A stretch of DNA of 40,786 bases from the NCBI GenBank assembly GCA_021776195.1, contig JAJFGK010000141.1, positions 1-40,786 on the forward strand. The letters are read 5' to 3'. Source of the DNA: Kiloniellaceae bacterium (lineage in GTDB: Bacteria; Pseudomonadota; Alphaproteobacteria; Kiloniellales; Kiloniellaceae). The stretch's first letter is position 1. Every line of letters starts with the position of its first letter. The notes beneath the pieces were generated by a model. That model was not told where the DNA came from. It did no database searches and worked only from the letters and a program-made list of their open reading frames with translations. The position numbers and the translations under genes were made by a program. Positions 7,568-18,934 of the stretch are shown piece after piece.

Positions 7568-8746
7568 ATGAAATTCGGCTATTTCCAGAATATTCACGAC
7601 ATCACGCTCGAGCGCGATTACGAGGACCTGTTGAACGAGATGCGTGAAGTCGCGACTCTCTGCGACAATGCCGGCTTCGAATGCTTTTGGCTCCCCGAGC
7701 ATCACTTCAGCATCTGGGGGCGCGAACTGATGCCGAACCCCCTTTTGATGGCCGCCGATGTCGCGGCCCGGACGAAAAACATGCGCATTGGGCTGGCGGC
7801 GGCCATCATCACCTTCTGGCACCCGCTGCGCTTGGCCGAAGACATCTGCCTGCTCGACAATCTGACCGGCGGGCGCTTGGAGGTGGCCATGGGCCGGGGC
7901 AACTATGGCTTGGAAGCCTTGAACTTGAACCCCGCGGCCGACCCGAACAACCCGGCCGGCAACTTCAAGGTATTCGAAGAGACCTTCCATGTGCTCAAGG
8001 CGATATTCGCCAACGAACGATTTTCCCACAAAGGCGATCTCTACACCTATCCGGCGCCGGGTTTTACCATCGACCGGGCGCACACGATCGACAATCCGGA
8101 CTACATCGATCCCCAAACAGGCGAACTGGTCAAGCTGTCCGTCTATCCCAGGCCGAAGCAAAAACCGCATCCCCCGCTTTGGCAGGTTGTCAGCGCTTCA
8201 CCGCTTTCGCTGCAATTCGCGGCCGAGAACAATATGGGCGTCATCATGTGGCGCCATACCGTCGATTTCCTCAAGGAAAGGCTGCGGATGTACCAGGGCT
8301 TCGCGTCGAAAGCCCAGGACAAGGACGTCCGCTTTGGCGCGCGGACAGCCATTCTGCGCGACACCTTCGTCGCCGACAGCAAGGAAGAAGCGCGACGGAT
8401 TGCGGGGGACGCCGTCATGGGCGCCCTCAACTTCAGCAACTGGCGCGGTCCCAGCATTTATCTCGACCCCGGCGAGGAACTCGATCCGGTCCTGGAGAAG
8501 AGCCTCAACAAGGAATTGACCTTCGACTTCGTCGAGGAGAGGTCGTTACTGTTCGGGTCGCCGGATCAGATCGTCGAAAAACTCATGGAACTTTGGGAAG
8601 AAACCAACATCGAGCAGGTGGCCTTCAAGTGCTCCTGGCCAGGCTTCGCGCACGAACACACGATGCGAAGCATGGAACTGATCGCCACCGAAGTCATTCC
8701 CGAGGTCAACCGGCGCGTTCAAGCCAGCACGAAGGCCGCCCAGTAA
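7568..8746 (+). CDS. Luciferase-like (LLM class) flavin-dependent monooxygenase
   Basis: This 392-residue TIM-barrel protein belongs to the bacterial-luciferase/F420-reductase superfamily, which uses reduced FMN (from a partner reductase) and oxygen. Landmarks are the N-terminal strand MKFGYFQ, FECFWLPEHHFSIWG, a central RIGLAAAIITFWHPLRLAED, DNLTGGRLEVAMGRGNY and the PHPPLWQV strand. The start follows a good GGGAAG ribosome-binding site. It is divergent from the peptide-type importer and shares the palindromic operator with it, so it probably acts on the imported compound. No flavin reductase gene is adjacent. The substrate is unknown; the family covers sulfonates, ketones, alkanes, nitrilotriacetate-like chelators and more. 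Confidence 0.88.
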   Translation: MKFGYFQNIHDITLERDYEDLLNEMREVATLCDNAGFECFWLPEHHFSIWGRELMPNPLLMAADVAARTKNMRIGLAAAIITFWHPLRLAEDICLLDNLTGGRLEVAMGRGNYGLEALNLNPAADPNNPAGNFKVFEETFHVLKAIFANERFSHKGDLYTYPAPGFTIDRAHTIDNPDYIDPQTGELVKLSVYPRPKQKPHPPLWQVVSASPLSLQFAAENNMGVIMWRHTVDFLKERLRMYQGFASKAQDKDVRFGARTAILRDTFVADSKEEARRIAGDAVMGALNFSNWRGPSIYLDPGEELDPVLEKSLNKELTFDFVEERSLLFGSPDQIVEKLMELWEETNIEQVAFKCSWPGFAHEHTMRSMELIATEVIPEVNRRVQASTKAAQ

Positions 8747-8809
8747 GCCGGCGCCATCGCAATACAGCCAGACGGCCAGGCGGGCAGACTCAGGCGGGCA
8801 AGACCCTCA

Positions 8810-9778
8810 TCAGCGCGGTGGCCGTGGTTGATAGGCCGCCTCGAGAAGGGCCGTCTCGTCGGCGCTCAGACTGATCGCCATCGCGGCGATAGCCTCGTCG
8901 ACATGCGCGGGCTTTGTCGCACCGAAAATCGGCGAGGTAATGCCGGGCTGCGCCAACGTCCAGGCGACGGCGACCTGGGCCGCGGAGACTTCGCGCCGCG
9001 CCGCGATCTCGGCCACGGCCTCGTAGACGGCGTAGTCGCCATCCCGGTGGTAGTGGTCGTGGGTATAGGCGTCGTCCTCGGTCCTGGCGGTCTTGTACTC
9101 TGGTTGGCGGCGGTCCGCACAGAGGAATCCGCGCGCCATGGGGCTGAAGGGGATAAGGGCCACGCCTTCGGCTTGGCACAGGGGAATCAGCTCGCGCTCG
9201 GCTTCGCGATGACAAAGGTTGTACTCGCACTGCATCGAGACAAAACTGGGCAGATTCTTGAGCGCCGCGATGTGACGGCTTTTTCCGAAGGTCCAGGCCG
9301 GCATCGTGGTCGCGCCGAGATAGCGGGCCTTGCCAGCGCGCACGACCTCGGCGAAGGCGTCGACCATTTCCTCCAAATCAGTGGTCGGATCCCAAATGTG
9401 GGTCTGATAGATGTCGACATAGTCGGTCCGCAAACGAAGCAATGACGCATCGATGGCCTCGAATATGTGCTTGCGCGAAAAACCTCGGGCGTTGGCGTGC
9501 CGCGCCATGGGCATGCCGACCTTGGTGGCGATGACCACCTCGTCCCGGGGAACATAGTCGACCAACGCGCGACCTAAAATCCGCTCGCTCTCTCCCGTCG
9601 AATAGAAATCGCAGCTATCGAACAGATTGATCCCCGAATCGAGCGCGGCCTTCACGATCGTCCGGCTCTCCGGCTCCTTGAGAACCCACTTTCGCCAGTC
9701 CCAACTGCCAAAACCCATCGCGCCCAAGGCTAGCCGCGAGACCTTTAGGTTTGACCGCCCGAACCGTACGTATTCCAT
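8810..9778 (-). CDS. Aldo/keto reductase
   Basis: This is a 322-residue (beta/alpha)8 NAD(P)H-dependent oxidoreductase. The catalytic tetrad is present: Asp54 (INLFDS), Tyr59 (DFYSTGESE), Lys86 (IATKVG) and His127 (YQTHIWD). The C-terminal cofactor-binding region reads GATKPAHVDEAI. It belongs to the AKR group with the LRLRTDYVDIYQ motif, which interconverts aldehydes or ketones and alcohols. It is 30 bases downstream of the GntR gene on the same strand, so the two are likely co-transcribed, and it converges on the monooxygenase gene. Involvement in the same pathway as the importer and monooxygenase is an inference from position. Confidence 0.92.
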   Translation of the reverse strand: MEYVRFGRSNLKVSRLALGAMGFGSWDWRKWVLKEPESRTIVKAALDSGINLFDSCDFYSTGESERILGRALVDYVPRDEVVIATKVGMPMARHANARGFSRKHIFEAIDASLLRLRTDYVDIYQTHIWDPTTDLEEMVDAFAEVVRAGKARYLGATTMPAWTFGKSRHIAALKNLPSFVSMQCEYNLCHREAERELIPLCQAEGVALIPFSPMARGFLCADRRQPEYKTARTEDDAYTHDHYHRDGDYAVYEAVAEIAARREVSAAQVAVAWTLAQPGITSPIFGATKPAHVDEAIAAMAISLSADETALLEAAYQPRPPR

Positions 9779-9808
9779 GTCTCCCCCTGGTCTTTCCCTA
9801 GACCGATC

Positions 9809-10519
9809 CTATTCGCGGCCTTGTTTTGCTTCCTGTTCGCTCAAGACTTGAGCGGCGAAAGCGGCGGACCCGTGGACGAAATCCTCACAACAGCGGCCCA
9901 TGGTCTCCGCGTCGCGCCTGCCGGCGGCGACGACAATTTTTCGCATCCCGGCGAGGGTTTTCTTGTGTCGGGCGCTGCTCGCCGCTTGCGCCGTCAGGGC
10001 CCGCAAATAGTTCATACGCGCCCGCAGCGTTGCCAAAACGCGCCGCGCGACATCATTGTCCGCGCCCTGCAGCAAGACATCATAAAAGTGGTCGAGCGCC
10101 TGAACGTAGTTCATCACCGGTTTCTTATCGATTGCTCTTTCGATCTCCTCGAACGCGGCCTTTAGCTCCTTCAGTGTTTCATCACTGGCACGCTCCACGA
10201 ACAATCGGCCGGCCATGGCCTCCAACGCCGCACGAACCTCGTAGATCTGCCGCGCGCCATCTAGGGTCACGGCGGTCACGTGCAGGCCCCGGTTCGGGAT
10301 CCGCTCGACGAGGCCCTCGGATTCGAGATGCTGCAGGGCCTCGCGAACACAGGTGCGGCTGACCCCGGTCTGTTCGCAGAGGCGCTTCTCGACCAGCCGC
10401 TCGTTGGGTTTGAAATGCATGCTCAAAATAGCGTTGCGGAGCACCCGCGTGGTCAGTTCGCGCAGATTGGGCGCATCGTTGGTCACTCTGATGGCGTTGT
10501 CTTCGCTTGTTTCAATCAA
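9809..10519 (-). CDS. GntR-family transcriptional regulator, FCD subfamily
   Basis: The protein has 236 residues. The N-terminal winged helix-turn-helix (about residues 18-82) includes FKPNERLVEKRLCEQTGVSR followed by REALQHLESEGLVERIPNRG. A helical FCD ligand-binding domain follows. FCD members usually sense organic acids or sugars and repress adjacent catabolic operons. The start is a TTG (10519-10517) with GGGAG at suitable spacing; no better ATG is near. It is the best candidate to bind the two identical palindromes at 3416 and 7486, and may also control itself through a palindrome at 10595. The effector is unknown. Confidence 0.9.
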   Translation of the reverse strand: MIETSEDNAIRVTNDAPNLRELTTRVLRNAILSMHFKPNERLVEKRLCEQTGVSRTCVREALQHLESEGLVERIPNRGLHVTAVTLDGARQIYEVRAALEAMAGRLFVERASDETLKELKAAFEEIERAIDKKPVMNYVQALDHFYDVLLQGADNDVARRVLATLRARMNYLRALTAQAASSARHKKTLAGMRKIVVAAGRRDAETMGRCCEDFVHGSAAFAAQVLSEQEAKQGRE

Positions 10520-10737
10520 TATCCAGCTCCCGTTGGAGCAGCTCGCCCCGGCGAAGGATCAATCCGATTTCATCGTTATTGGCCATCCCCCCTTGTATGA
10601 CTGCATACCGCTTAGGGCAATATTTTTGAGAGGAACGGCCCTTGTCACACCAAGCTGGCCGGCTGCAGTCGGCGGTTGCTTCCCGGCCCGGAGGCCTTCC
10701 TTGCGACAGGGAACCATCAGACCTGAGACCGGCCAGC
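10520..10737. other. Intergenic region between gntR and the sulfonate-type ATPase gene
   Basis: Besides the gntR promoter region, it contains an inverted repeat AGCTGGCCGG (10653-10662) and CCGGCCAGCT (10729-10738) with a 66-base loop. It lies just past the ATPase stop codon and could form a long hairpin. There is no T-run, so I do not call it a terminator. Confidence 0.4.
10592..10620 (-). promoter_or_regulatory. Putative gntR promoter with palindrome in the spacer
   Basis: On the minus strand TTGCCC (10620-10615) and TACAAG (10597-10592) are separated by 17 bases, a plausible though weak sigma-70 pair. The spacer and -10 overlap GTATGACTGCATAC (10595-10608), five-base arms around a four-base spacer. 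This arrangement would suit autoregulation. It is not the same sequence as the 18-bp operators. Confidence 0.4.
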
Positions 10738-11544
10738 TCAGCCGTCGTCAGGCCTTTGTCCCTCGAGGTCGAAGGTCTTGGCCAGTTCTTCGTCGAGCTG
10801 GTCGTAGATCTGGCGCTCGTAATCCCGGAACCTGTCGGACTTGAAGTCCCGCGGATGCGCGATGTCGATGTCGAGGATCGCCTTGAACCTGCCGGGGCGC
10901 GCGGTCATGACCACGATGCGGTCCGACAGGGTGACCGCCTCCTGCACCGAATGGGTAATAAAGACGATGGTCTTCTTGTGCTCCTGCCAGATGCGCAGGA
11001 GCTGGGTCTGCAGGAAGCGCCGGGTCAGGGCGTCGAGCGCACCGAAGGGCTCGTCCATAAAGATGATCGAGGGTTCGGTCGCAAAGGCCCGGGCGATCGC
11101 CGCGCGCTGCTTCATGCCGCCCGAGAGCTCGCCGGCGTACTTGTCGGCAAAGTCCTTGAGACCGACCGTGTTCAGATACGCCATGGCGATGGCCCGGCGC
11201 TCCTTCTTGCCGATGCCTTTGCGCTCGAGCCCGAATTCCACGTTCTGGATTACCGAAAGCCAGGGGAACAGGGCATAGTCCTGGAACACCATGCCGCGGT
11301 CCATATCCGGCGCGGTGATCGGGTCGTCGCCGACAAAGGCCTGGCCGGCGGTCGGCGCCACGAAGCCGGCGAGGATATTCAAGAGCGTACTCTTGCCACA
11401 GCCCGAGGGGCCGACCAGCGAGACGAACTCGCCCGGTGCGATCTCCATGTCGACGGGCCTGAGCGCTTCGACCTCTTCGCCGGACTGGGTCTGGTAGGTT
11501 TTGTGCAGGCCGCGCACGCGCAGCCCCTTGGCTTGCGATTCCAT
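10738..11544 (-). CDS. ABC transporter ATP-binding protein, SsuB/TauB/NrtD type
   Basis: This 268-residue ATPase has Walker A GPSGCGKST (residues 45-53), Q-loop FQDYALFPWLSV, signature LSGGMKQRAAIARA, Walker B IIFMDEPFGALD and H-loop ITHSVQEAV, the last being typical of nitrate/sulfonate/taurine importers. The ATG at 11544 lies two bases after the permease stop, so translation is coupled. The same frame stays open to 12240 but that part is noise over the permease gene. Together with the permease and binding protein upstream it forms one importer. The family imports sulfonates, taurine, nitrate, aromatic acids or pyrimidine-like compounds; the ligand here is not evident. Confidence 0.92.
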   Translation of the reverse strand: MESQAKGLRVRGLHKTYQTQSGEEVEALRPVDMEIAPGEFVSLVGPSGCGKSTLLNILAGFVAPTAGQAFVGDDPITAPDMDRGMVFQDYALFPWLSVIQNVEFGLERKGIGKKERRAIAMAYLNTVGLKDFADKYAGELSGGMKQRAAIARAFATEPSIIFMDEPFGALDALTRRFLQTQLLRIWQEHKKTIVFITHSVQEAVTLSDRIVVMTARPGRFKAILDIDIAHPRDFKSDRFRDYERQIYDQLDEELAKTFDLEGQRPDDG

Positions 11545-11546
11545 GG

Positions 11547-12311
11547 TCAATGGGCCCAACCGAAGCGTCGGTGCAGGAAGCGAAAACAGGCATCGAACAG
11601 AACGCCCAGAATTCCAATGGCCGCCATGCCGACGAACACCAGATCCGAGCGCAGGATCTCCATGCCATCGGCAATCAGATAGCCGAGGCCGGATTGCGCC
11701 GCCACCAATTCGGCGGCAATGATCGCGGCCCATCCGGTGCCGAAGGAGATGCGCAAGCCGACCACGATACTGGGCATGGCAGCCGGCAGGATAACCTTGC
11801 GAAACAGCGTGGCCTCGTCCTTGCAGCCCAGCACCTGGCCGGCGCGTATCAAGACCGGATCGACGCCCTTGACGCCGACCACGGTGTTGAGCAGCGTCGG
11901 GAAGAAGGTGGCGATGAAGATGATGAAGATCTTTCCCGACTCGCCGATGCCGAACCAGATAATGGCCATGGGAATCCAGGCCAGGGGCGAGATCGGGCGG
12001 AACAGCTCGACCACCGGGTCGAGCACTTTCTCGAAGGGGCGAAAGCGGCCCATGGCGAGTCCCAGGGGAATCGCCACCATGGCCGACAGGATCCAGGAGG
12101 AAAACACCCGCCCCAGGCTGATACCGGCGTGCTCGAAGATCTCGCCGCTCAGGAACATCTCGACGAAGGTCTCGCCGGTCAGGAGCGGCGGCGGCAAGAG
12201 CGCCGGATCGGCACCGGTGAAGATCACCGCGAGCTGCCACAGGATGACGATGGCCACCGCGGCATAGAGGTACGGGAGAACCCGCGAAAACTTACGCAGG
12301 GCGCCAATCAC
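11547..12311 (-). CDS. ABC transporter permease, SsuC/TauC type
   Basis: This 254-residue inner-membrane permease has an N-terminal membrane segment (VLPYLYAAVAIVILWQLAVI), the typical LLPPPLLTGETF periplasmic start, FRPISPLAWIPMAIIWFGIG and the coupling loop FRKVILPAAMPSIVVGLRI. A late GWAAIIAAELVAAQSGLGYLI segment, characteristic of the SsuC/TauC/NrtB family, is also present. Its gene lies 85 bases after the binding-protein gene and two bases before the ATPase gene. Confidence 0.92.
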   Translation of the reverse strand: MIGALRKFSRVLPYLYAAVAIVILWQLAVIFTGADPALLPPPLLTGETFVEMFLSGEIFEHAGISLGRVFSSWILSAMVAIPLGLAMGRFRPFEKVLDPVVELFRPISPLAWIPMAIIWFGIGESGKIFIIFIATFFPTLLNTVVGVKGVDPVLIRAGQVLGCKDEATLFRKVILPAAMPSIVVGLRISFGTGWAAIIAAELVAAQSGLGYLIADGMEILRSDLVFVGMAAIGILGVLFDACFRFLHRRFGWAH

Positions 12312-12396
12312 AGGTCCGCTCCCCTTGTTCCCCGCAGAACCGTCGCCAAGTCGAGCCGAACGGGCGCCGGCCCGTCCGGTTCCCTGCCTCGCAATT

Positions 12397-13368
12397 CTAT
12401 TGCTTGAGCGCGTTTATGGCGAAACTGGCGTCGAATTTCGGATTGTCGTCCGGCTTCAGGATCCCCGCGTCCTTGAGGAACTTGGTGTAGGCGTCCACGG
12501 TTTCCTTGGTGGGCGCGATATCGCGGTTGAAGACAGATATTTTGTTGTCGACCGAGTAGTTCAATACCTCGACCGGCAGCCCGGTCGCGTCGGCCCACAT
12601 CTTGGCCGATTGGCGCGGCTCGGCGAGGATGAAGTCGACCGCCACGACCAGCGTGTTGATCACGTCCTGGACCAGTTCCTTGTTGTTCTCGATAAAATCG
12701 GTGCGGCCATAGAAGCCATTGCCGATGTAGTGCCCCGCCTTGATCGGCATGATGTCCTTGGCGCCGATCAGGACCTTGGCCTTGCCGGCCTGGAGCGCCT
12801 TGGAAACATGCGGGTCCCAGGTGATCCCCGCGGCCACGTCGCCGTTGGTGACCAGGGTGACCACATCCGAGCCCTTGGTCTTGTACAGCTCGACATCGTC
12901 GATCGTGAGGCCGGCATCGGCCAAGGCCTTGACCATGAGTGGATACTGTTGCGAGCCCTTGCCCGGGTGGGCGATGGCCTTGCCCTTGAGGTCGGCGACC
13001 GATTTGATCGGGGAATCCGCGCTCACCAAAACGGCGGTCTGCTCCAGCACGGTGATCGCCAGAAGCTGGGCCGGCAGGCGCGTCGAGGCGACGATGGCCG
13101 GGCCCATGCCGGCCGAGGCAAGCTGGATTTCGTTGGCGGCCAGAGCCTGGTTCTCCGGCGCGCCGTAGGAGAAGAGAGCCCATTCGAAGGTCACGTTGTG
13201 CTTCTTCTCGACCTCCGCCAGAAGACCCATCTCGCGGGCGATATAGACCGGATGCGTGGCCGGCTGGACACCGATCTTCACGACGTCCTGTGCCGAAGCA
13301 GCGCCAATCGATCCGGCGGTCAGCGCCGCGACGGCAGCAACCACGACCGAGTTAATGAACTTCTTCAT
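12397..13368 (-). CDS. ABC transporter substrate-binding protein, SsuA/TauA/NMT1 type
   Basis: This periplasmic protein has 323 residues. A signal peptide (MKKFINSVVVAAVAALTAG, cleavage near ASA-QD) is followed by VVKIGVQPATHPVYIAREMG and SYGAPENQALAANEIQLASAG. Next come SVADLKGKAIAHPGKGSQQY and AGITWDPHVSKAL, all landmarks of the NMT1/SsuA fold. The ATG at 13368 has a GGGAG ribosome-binding site 6-7 bases upstream and gives a proper signal peptide. A longer frame to 13464 adds unconserved residues. It is the first gene of the minus-strand importer operon. A TTGACA lies about 120 bases upstream (13492-13487) but I see no good -10 for it. Confidence 0.9.
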   Translation of the reverse strand: MKKFINSVVVAAVAALTAGSIGAASAQDVVKIGVQPATHPVYIAREMGLLAEVEKKHNVTFEWALFSYGAPENQALAANEIQLASAGMGPAIVASTRLPAQLLAITVLEQTAVLVSADSPIKSVADLKGKAIAHPGKGSQQYPLMVKALADAGLTIDDVELYKTKGSDVVTLVTNGDVAAGITWDPHVSKALQAGKAKVLIGAKDIMPIKAGHYIGNGFYGRTDFIENNKELVQDVINTLVVAVDFILAEPRQSAKMWADATGLPVEVLNYSVDNKISVFNRDIAPTKETVDAYTKFLKDAGILKPDDNPKFDASFAINALKQ

Positions 13369-13700
13369 TATTCCGCTCCCCTGTTTCATGAATCCGATTG
13401 TTCCGGCCATCACGGCCGACGCCCGTCGAGTCTCCAGCTTTTTTGTGAGACCTCTTGGCTTCAAGCTTTTGTGTTTGGCGCGGCAATGTCAACGCAGGAA
13501 AGCGCAGACGGACCGTGCGATTGGGGAGGGCGGTCTAAATTCGCGTCCCGAGGGACAGCCCGGACATTCACCCAAAGCCCGCCCGGAGTAGTGACGGACG
13601 CGCCACTCCCACGCTAGGATCGGACCGAGCGAGCGACAACGAACGGCCTGGATCCGCGAGGCGGAAGTCTAGCCGACCCCGAAGAACGAGAAGAGGACGC
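13369..13700. other. Divergent intergenic region between the importer and the SWIM-protein gene
   Basis: This 332-base stretch must hold promoters for both directions. A TTGACA on the minus strand at 13492-13487 is the only strong promoter element I see. There is no convincing gene, repeat or riboswitch. Confidence 0.45.
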
Positions 13701-15473
13701 GTGGAGGCGCAAGAGCCCAAAACACTGACTTCCTTTGTCACCCCGGGGCTGCTGCGGCGCCTGGCCGGGGAGCGTTCCTTCGACCGTGGCGAAGCCTATT
13801 TCACAGAGGGCGCCGTTCGGTCGCTGCGTCCCGACGAAAGCAGCGTGAAGGCCACGGTCCAGGGGACCCATCGTTACCGGGTGCACCTGTGGGCGGAAGG
13901 TGGGGACTTCGGCTACGACTGCAACTGCCCCATCGGGCGCGAGGGCGAATGCTGCAAGCACTGCGTGGCGGTCGGCCTGGCTTTCCACGCGGCCAACCAG
14001 AACGATGACCCGGACATCGCCGGTCACATGGGAACCGCCGGTAAAGCGGAGGATCTGCGCGCCTACCTTTTGGGCCTCGCCAAGACCGACCTGGTGTCGC
14101 TGTTGCTCGACCTGGCCGACGACGACGACCGCCTGCACCGACGCCTGACGCTGCGGGCTGCCCAGGCGTCGCCGGGGACCTTGAACCTATCCCTCTGGAA
14201 AGGCGCCTTGGAGGAAGTCCTCGGAAGCGGCGATCTTACCGACTACCGGGACGCCTACAGCTATGCAGAGGAGATCGAGGAGGTGGTCGATTCCCTCGAG
14301 GATCTGCTTCGGGCCGGACAGGCCGACGGTGTCATTCAATTGGCCGAACACGGTTTGTCCGAGATCGAGGACTGCATGGAGTACATGGACGACTCGGACG
14401 GCTGGATGAGCGGACACCTTCATCGCCTTCAGGAGCTCCATCTCGAAGCTTGCCGAGTCGCCCGGCCCGACCCGGTGAAATTGGCCGAGCGCTTGTTCGA
14501 GATGGAAATGGCGTCGTCCTTCGACACTTTCCACCAAGCCGCCCTGGTCTACCGCGACATTCTGGGCGAGACCGGGCGTGCGGCCTATCGCCAGCTTGTC
14601 GAGACCGACTGGGCGAAGGTCCCGGTACTGAAGCCGGGCGATGAAGACCCGGATCGTTACGGCAGGCGCTATCGAGTCACCTCCATCATGGCGGCATTGG
14701 CGCGGGCGGACGGCGACCTCGCCGCCCTGGTCGCGGTCAAGTCGCGCGATCTCTCTCAGCCTTACGCCTACCTGGAGATCGCCAGCCTCTACGAGGATGC
14801 CGGAGAGCCAGCCCTCGCGCTCGACTGGGCGGAGCGGGGCTGGCGCGCCTTTCCGGGTGCGCAGCGGGACGAGCGCCTTCGGGCCTTCATCGCCAAGGCG
14901 TACCAAGGCCAGGGCCGCCGCGACGAAGCAATGGCGCTGATCTGGGAAGCCTTCGCCGACCAGCCGGACCTCGGTACCTTCGGCCAACTGGAACAGCACG
15001 GACGGCGCGCCAAGCAATGGGCCAACTGGCGCGAGAGGGCCCTGGGCCTGATCCGCGAGCGCATCGCCGACAAATCAACGGACCCACCTGGCGGCCCCAG
15101 GTGGATGCGCGGCACCTCGCGGGATCATTCCCTACTGGTCGAGATCTTCCTGCATGAGGGCGATGAAGAAGCCGCCTGGCGCGAAGCCCAGGCAGGCGGC
15201 TGTTCGCAACGCCTGTGGCTCGCCCTGGCCAAGCGCCGGGAAACCGCACATCCGGAGGATTCCGTGAGAATCTACCAGGCGCACATCGACTCCTTGCTCC
15301 GCCACACCGGCGACCGCGTTTACCAGGACGCAGTCGGCATGCTGCAGACCATCGAACAACTTCTGGCCCGGTCCGGACGGGAGGGCGCGTTTCGGTCTCT
15401 TCTGACCGACCTACGGACGGTCCACAAGCGTAAGCGCAACCTCATGAAGATGCTCGACAAGAAAGGCTGGTAA
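13701..15473 (+). CDS. SWIM zinc-finger domain protein
   Basis: This 590-residue protein has an N-terminal SWIM zinc finger: Cys74, Cys76, Cys85 and His87 in CNCPIGREGECCKHC, the CxC-Xn-CxH pattern. The remainder looks like a helical repeat region (segments such as AYLEIASLYEDAGEPALALD and AFIAKAYQGQGRRDEAMALI resemble TPR-type helices) and ends in a basic tail KRKRNLMKMLDKK. SWIM domains are thought to bind nucleic acid or protein. The GTG start at 13701 follows a GAAGAGGA sequence at good spacing; no ATG fits. The next gene follows after 44 bases on the same strand. The cellular role is unknown; relatives are usually annotated only as SWIM zinc-finger proteins. Confidence 0.85.
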   Translation: MEAQEPKTLTSFVTPGLLRRLAGERSFDRGEAYFTEGAVRSLRPDESSVKATVQGTHRYRVHLWAEGGDFGYDCNCPIGREGECCKHCVAVGLAFHAANQNDDPDIAGHMGTAGKAEDLRAYLLGLAKTDLVSLLLDLADDDDRLHRRLTLRAAQASPGTLNLSLWKGALEEVLGSGDLTDYRDAYSYAEEIEEVVDSLEDLLRAGQADGVIQLAEHGLSEIEDCMEYMDDSDGWMSGHLHRLQELHLEACRVARPDPVKLAERLFEMEMASSFDTFHQAALVYRDILGETGRAAYRQLVETDWAKVPVLKPGDEDPDRYGRRYRVTSIMAALARADGDLAALVAVKSRDLSQPYAYLEIASLYEDAGEPALALDWAERGWRAFPGAQRDERLRAFIAKAYQGQGRRDEAMALIWEAFADQPDLGTFGQLEQHGRRAKQWANWRERALGLIRERIADKSTDPPGGPRWMRGTSRDHSLLVEIFLHEGDEEAAWREAQAGGCSQRLWLALAKRRETAHPEDSVRIYQAHIDSLLRHTGDRVYQDAVGMLQTIEQLLARSGREGAFRSLLTDLRTVHKRKRNLMKMLDKKGW

Positions 15474-15517
15474 GGACCGCGCCACGGACCGGTCTCAAAC
15501 CGCGGAGGAGAAACGAT

Positions 15518-16216
15518 TTGGGTGGTGTCGAGGATAGCCACAACGAGACCGGCAGAGAGGCGCTGGGGCGGCCCGGCAAAGCGCGTGCCCGGTCCCCAAG
15601 CGGCATCGCCGAGCAGAACGCCTATCTGCTGCGTCGCTACCAAGAGTTTCGGCGGGCTGCCGATGCCGTAGCGGCGGCTTGGCGTGGTCGACCCGAGGTC
15701 GAAAGGGTGGCGTTGATGGGATCTCTGGCGATCGCGCCCTGGAAAGAGGTGCCGCGCTTTGCCCCCTATCGCCGCGCGAGGATCGAGCTATGGCATGAGG
15801 TCAAGGACATCGACCTGGCGGTCTGGCTGACTCATCTGCGCGACCTCAATGCCCTGCGCCGAGCCAAGGACCGGGCCCTGCACGAACTCTACGAGACCGA
15901 GGGGGTCGGCGTTGCCTCCCATCAGGTAGACATCTTCCTCCTCGAGTTTGGCACGGACCGCTATCTGGGACGGCTGTGCCAGTTCAATAGCTGTCCCAAG
16001 GCCAAGTCCGAATGCCAGGTGCCCGGCTGTGGCGCAACGAAGTTCCTGCGGCAACACGAGGGCTTCCAATGGCGGCCGGAGTCCATCGCCGAAGAGCGTA
16101 TGACCCGCCTGTTCGAGCGCGCCACTGGCCAAGTGGGCCGCGCCACGGACCTGCCCCTGCCTGTCCAGGATGGCGGCACCCTCCCGGGCCAGGATCCCAA
16201 GGACCCGGCGGTATAG
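15518..16216 (+). CDS. Uncharacterised protein with nucleotidyltransferase-like motif and four-cysteine cluster
   Basis: I do not recognise a named family. The 232-residue protein contains a Gly-Ser pair (VALMGSLAIAP, residues 68-69) followed by KDIDLAVWL (Asp97 and Asp99) and later HQVDIFLLE (Asp138). This resembles the GS...DxD...D metal-binding pattern of pol-beta-type nucleotidyltransferases. A second part has four cysteines (C154, C159, C166, C171) spaced like a zinc site. The last 30 residues are Gly/Pro-rich. The TTG start at 15518 is supported by a strong GGAGGAG upstream. It is probably co-transcribed with the SWIM-protein gene, so the two may act together. The nucleotidyltransferase idea is an inference from motif spacing only. 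Confidence 0.65.
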   Translation: MGGVEDSHNETGREALGRPGKARARSPSGIAEQNAYLLRRYQEFRRAADAVAAAWRGRPEVERVALMGSLAIAPWKEVPRFAPYRRARIELWHEVKDIDLAVWLTHLRDLNALRRAKDRALHELYETEGVGVASHQVDIFLLEFGTDRYLGRLCQFNSCPKAKSECQVPGCGATKFLRQHEGFQWRPESIAEERMTRLFERATGQVGRATDLPLPVQDGGTLPGQDPKDPAV

Positions 16217-16358
16217 CCGCGCTTAGTCGAGCCAACGGGTTCGCCGGGCATTTTCAGACCGGCCACCAGGGCGGAGAGGTCGTTTCGCGGTCGCCACGAG
16301 ACCGGAATCTTGGCAGGTCGCGGCTCGAAACTCATCGCCCCCGCCGCCCCAGCCAGCG

Positions 16359-18895
<2,537 letters not shown>

Positions 18896-18934
18896 TATTT
18901 TACCTCCTCTGTAAGTCTCCCCTTCGCGCCGGCT

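Noticed and set aside
10653..10738. Rho-independent terminator after the sulfonate-type ATPase gene
   Set aside because: The 10-bp inverted repeat has a 66-base loop and no following T-run.
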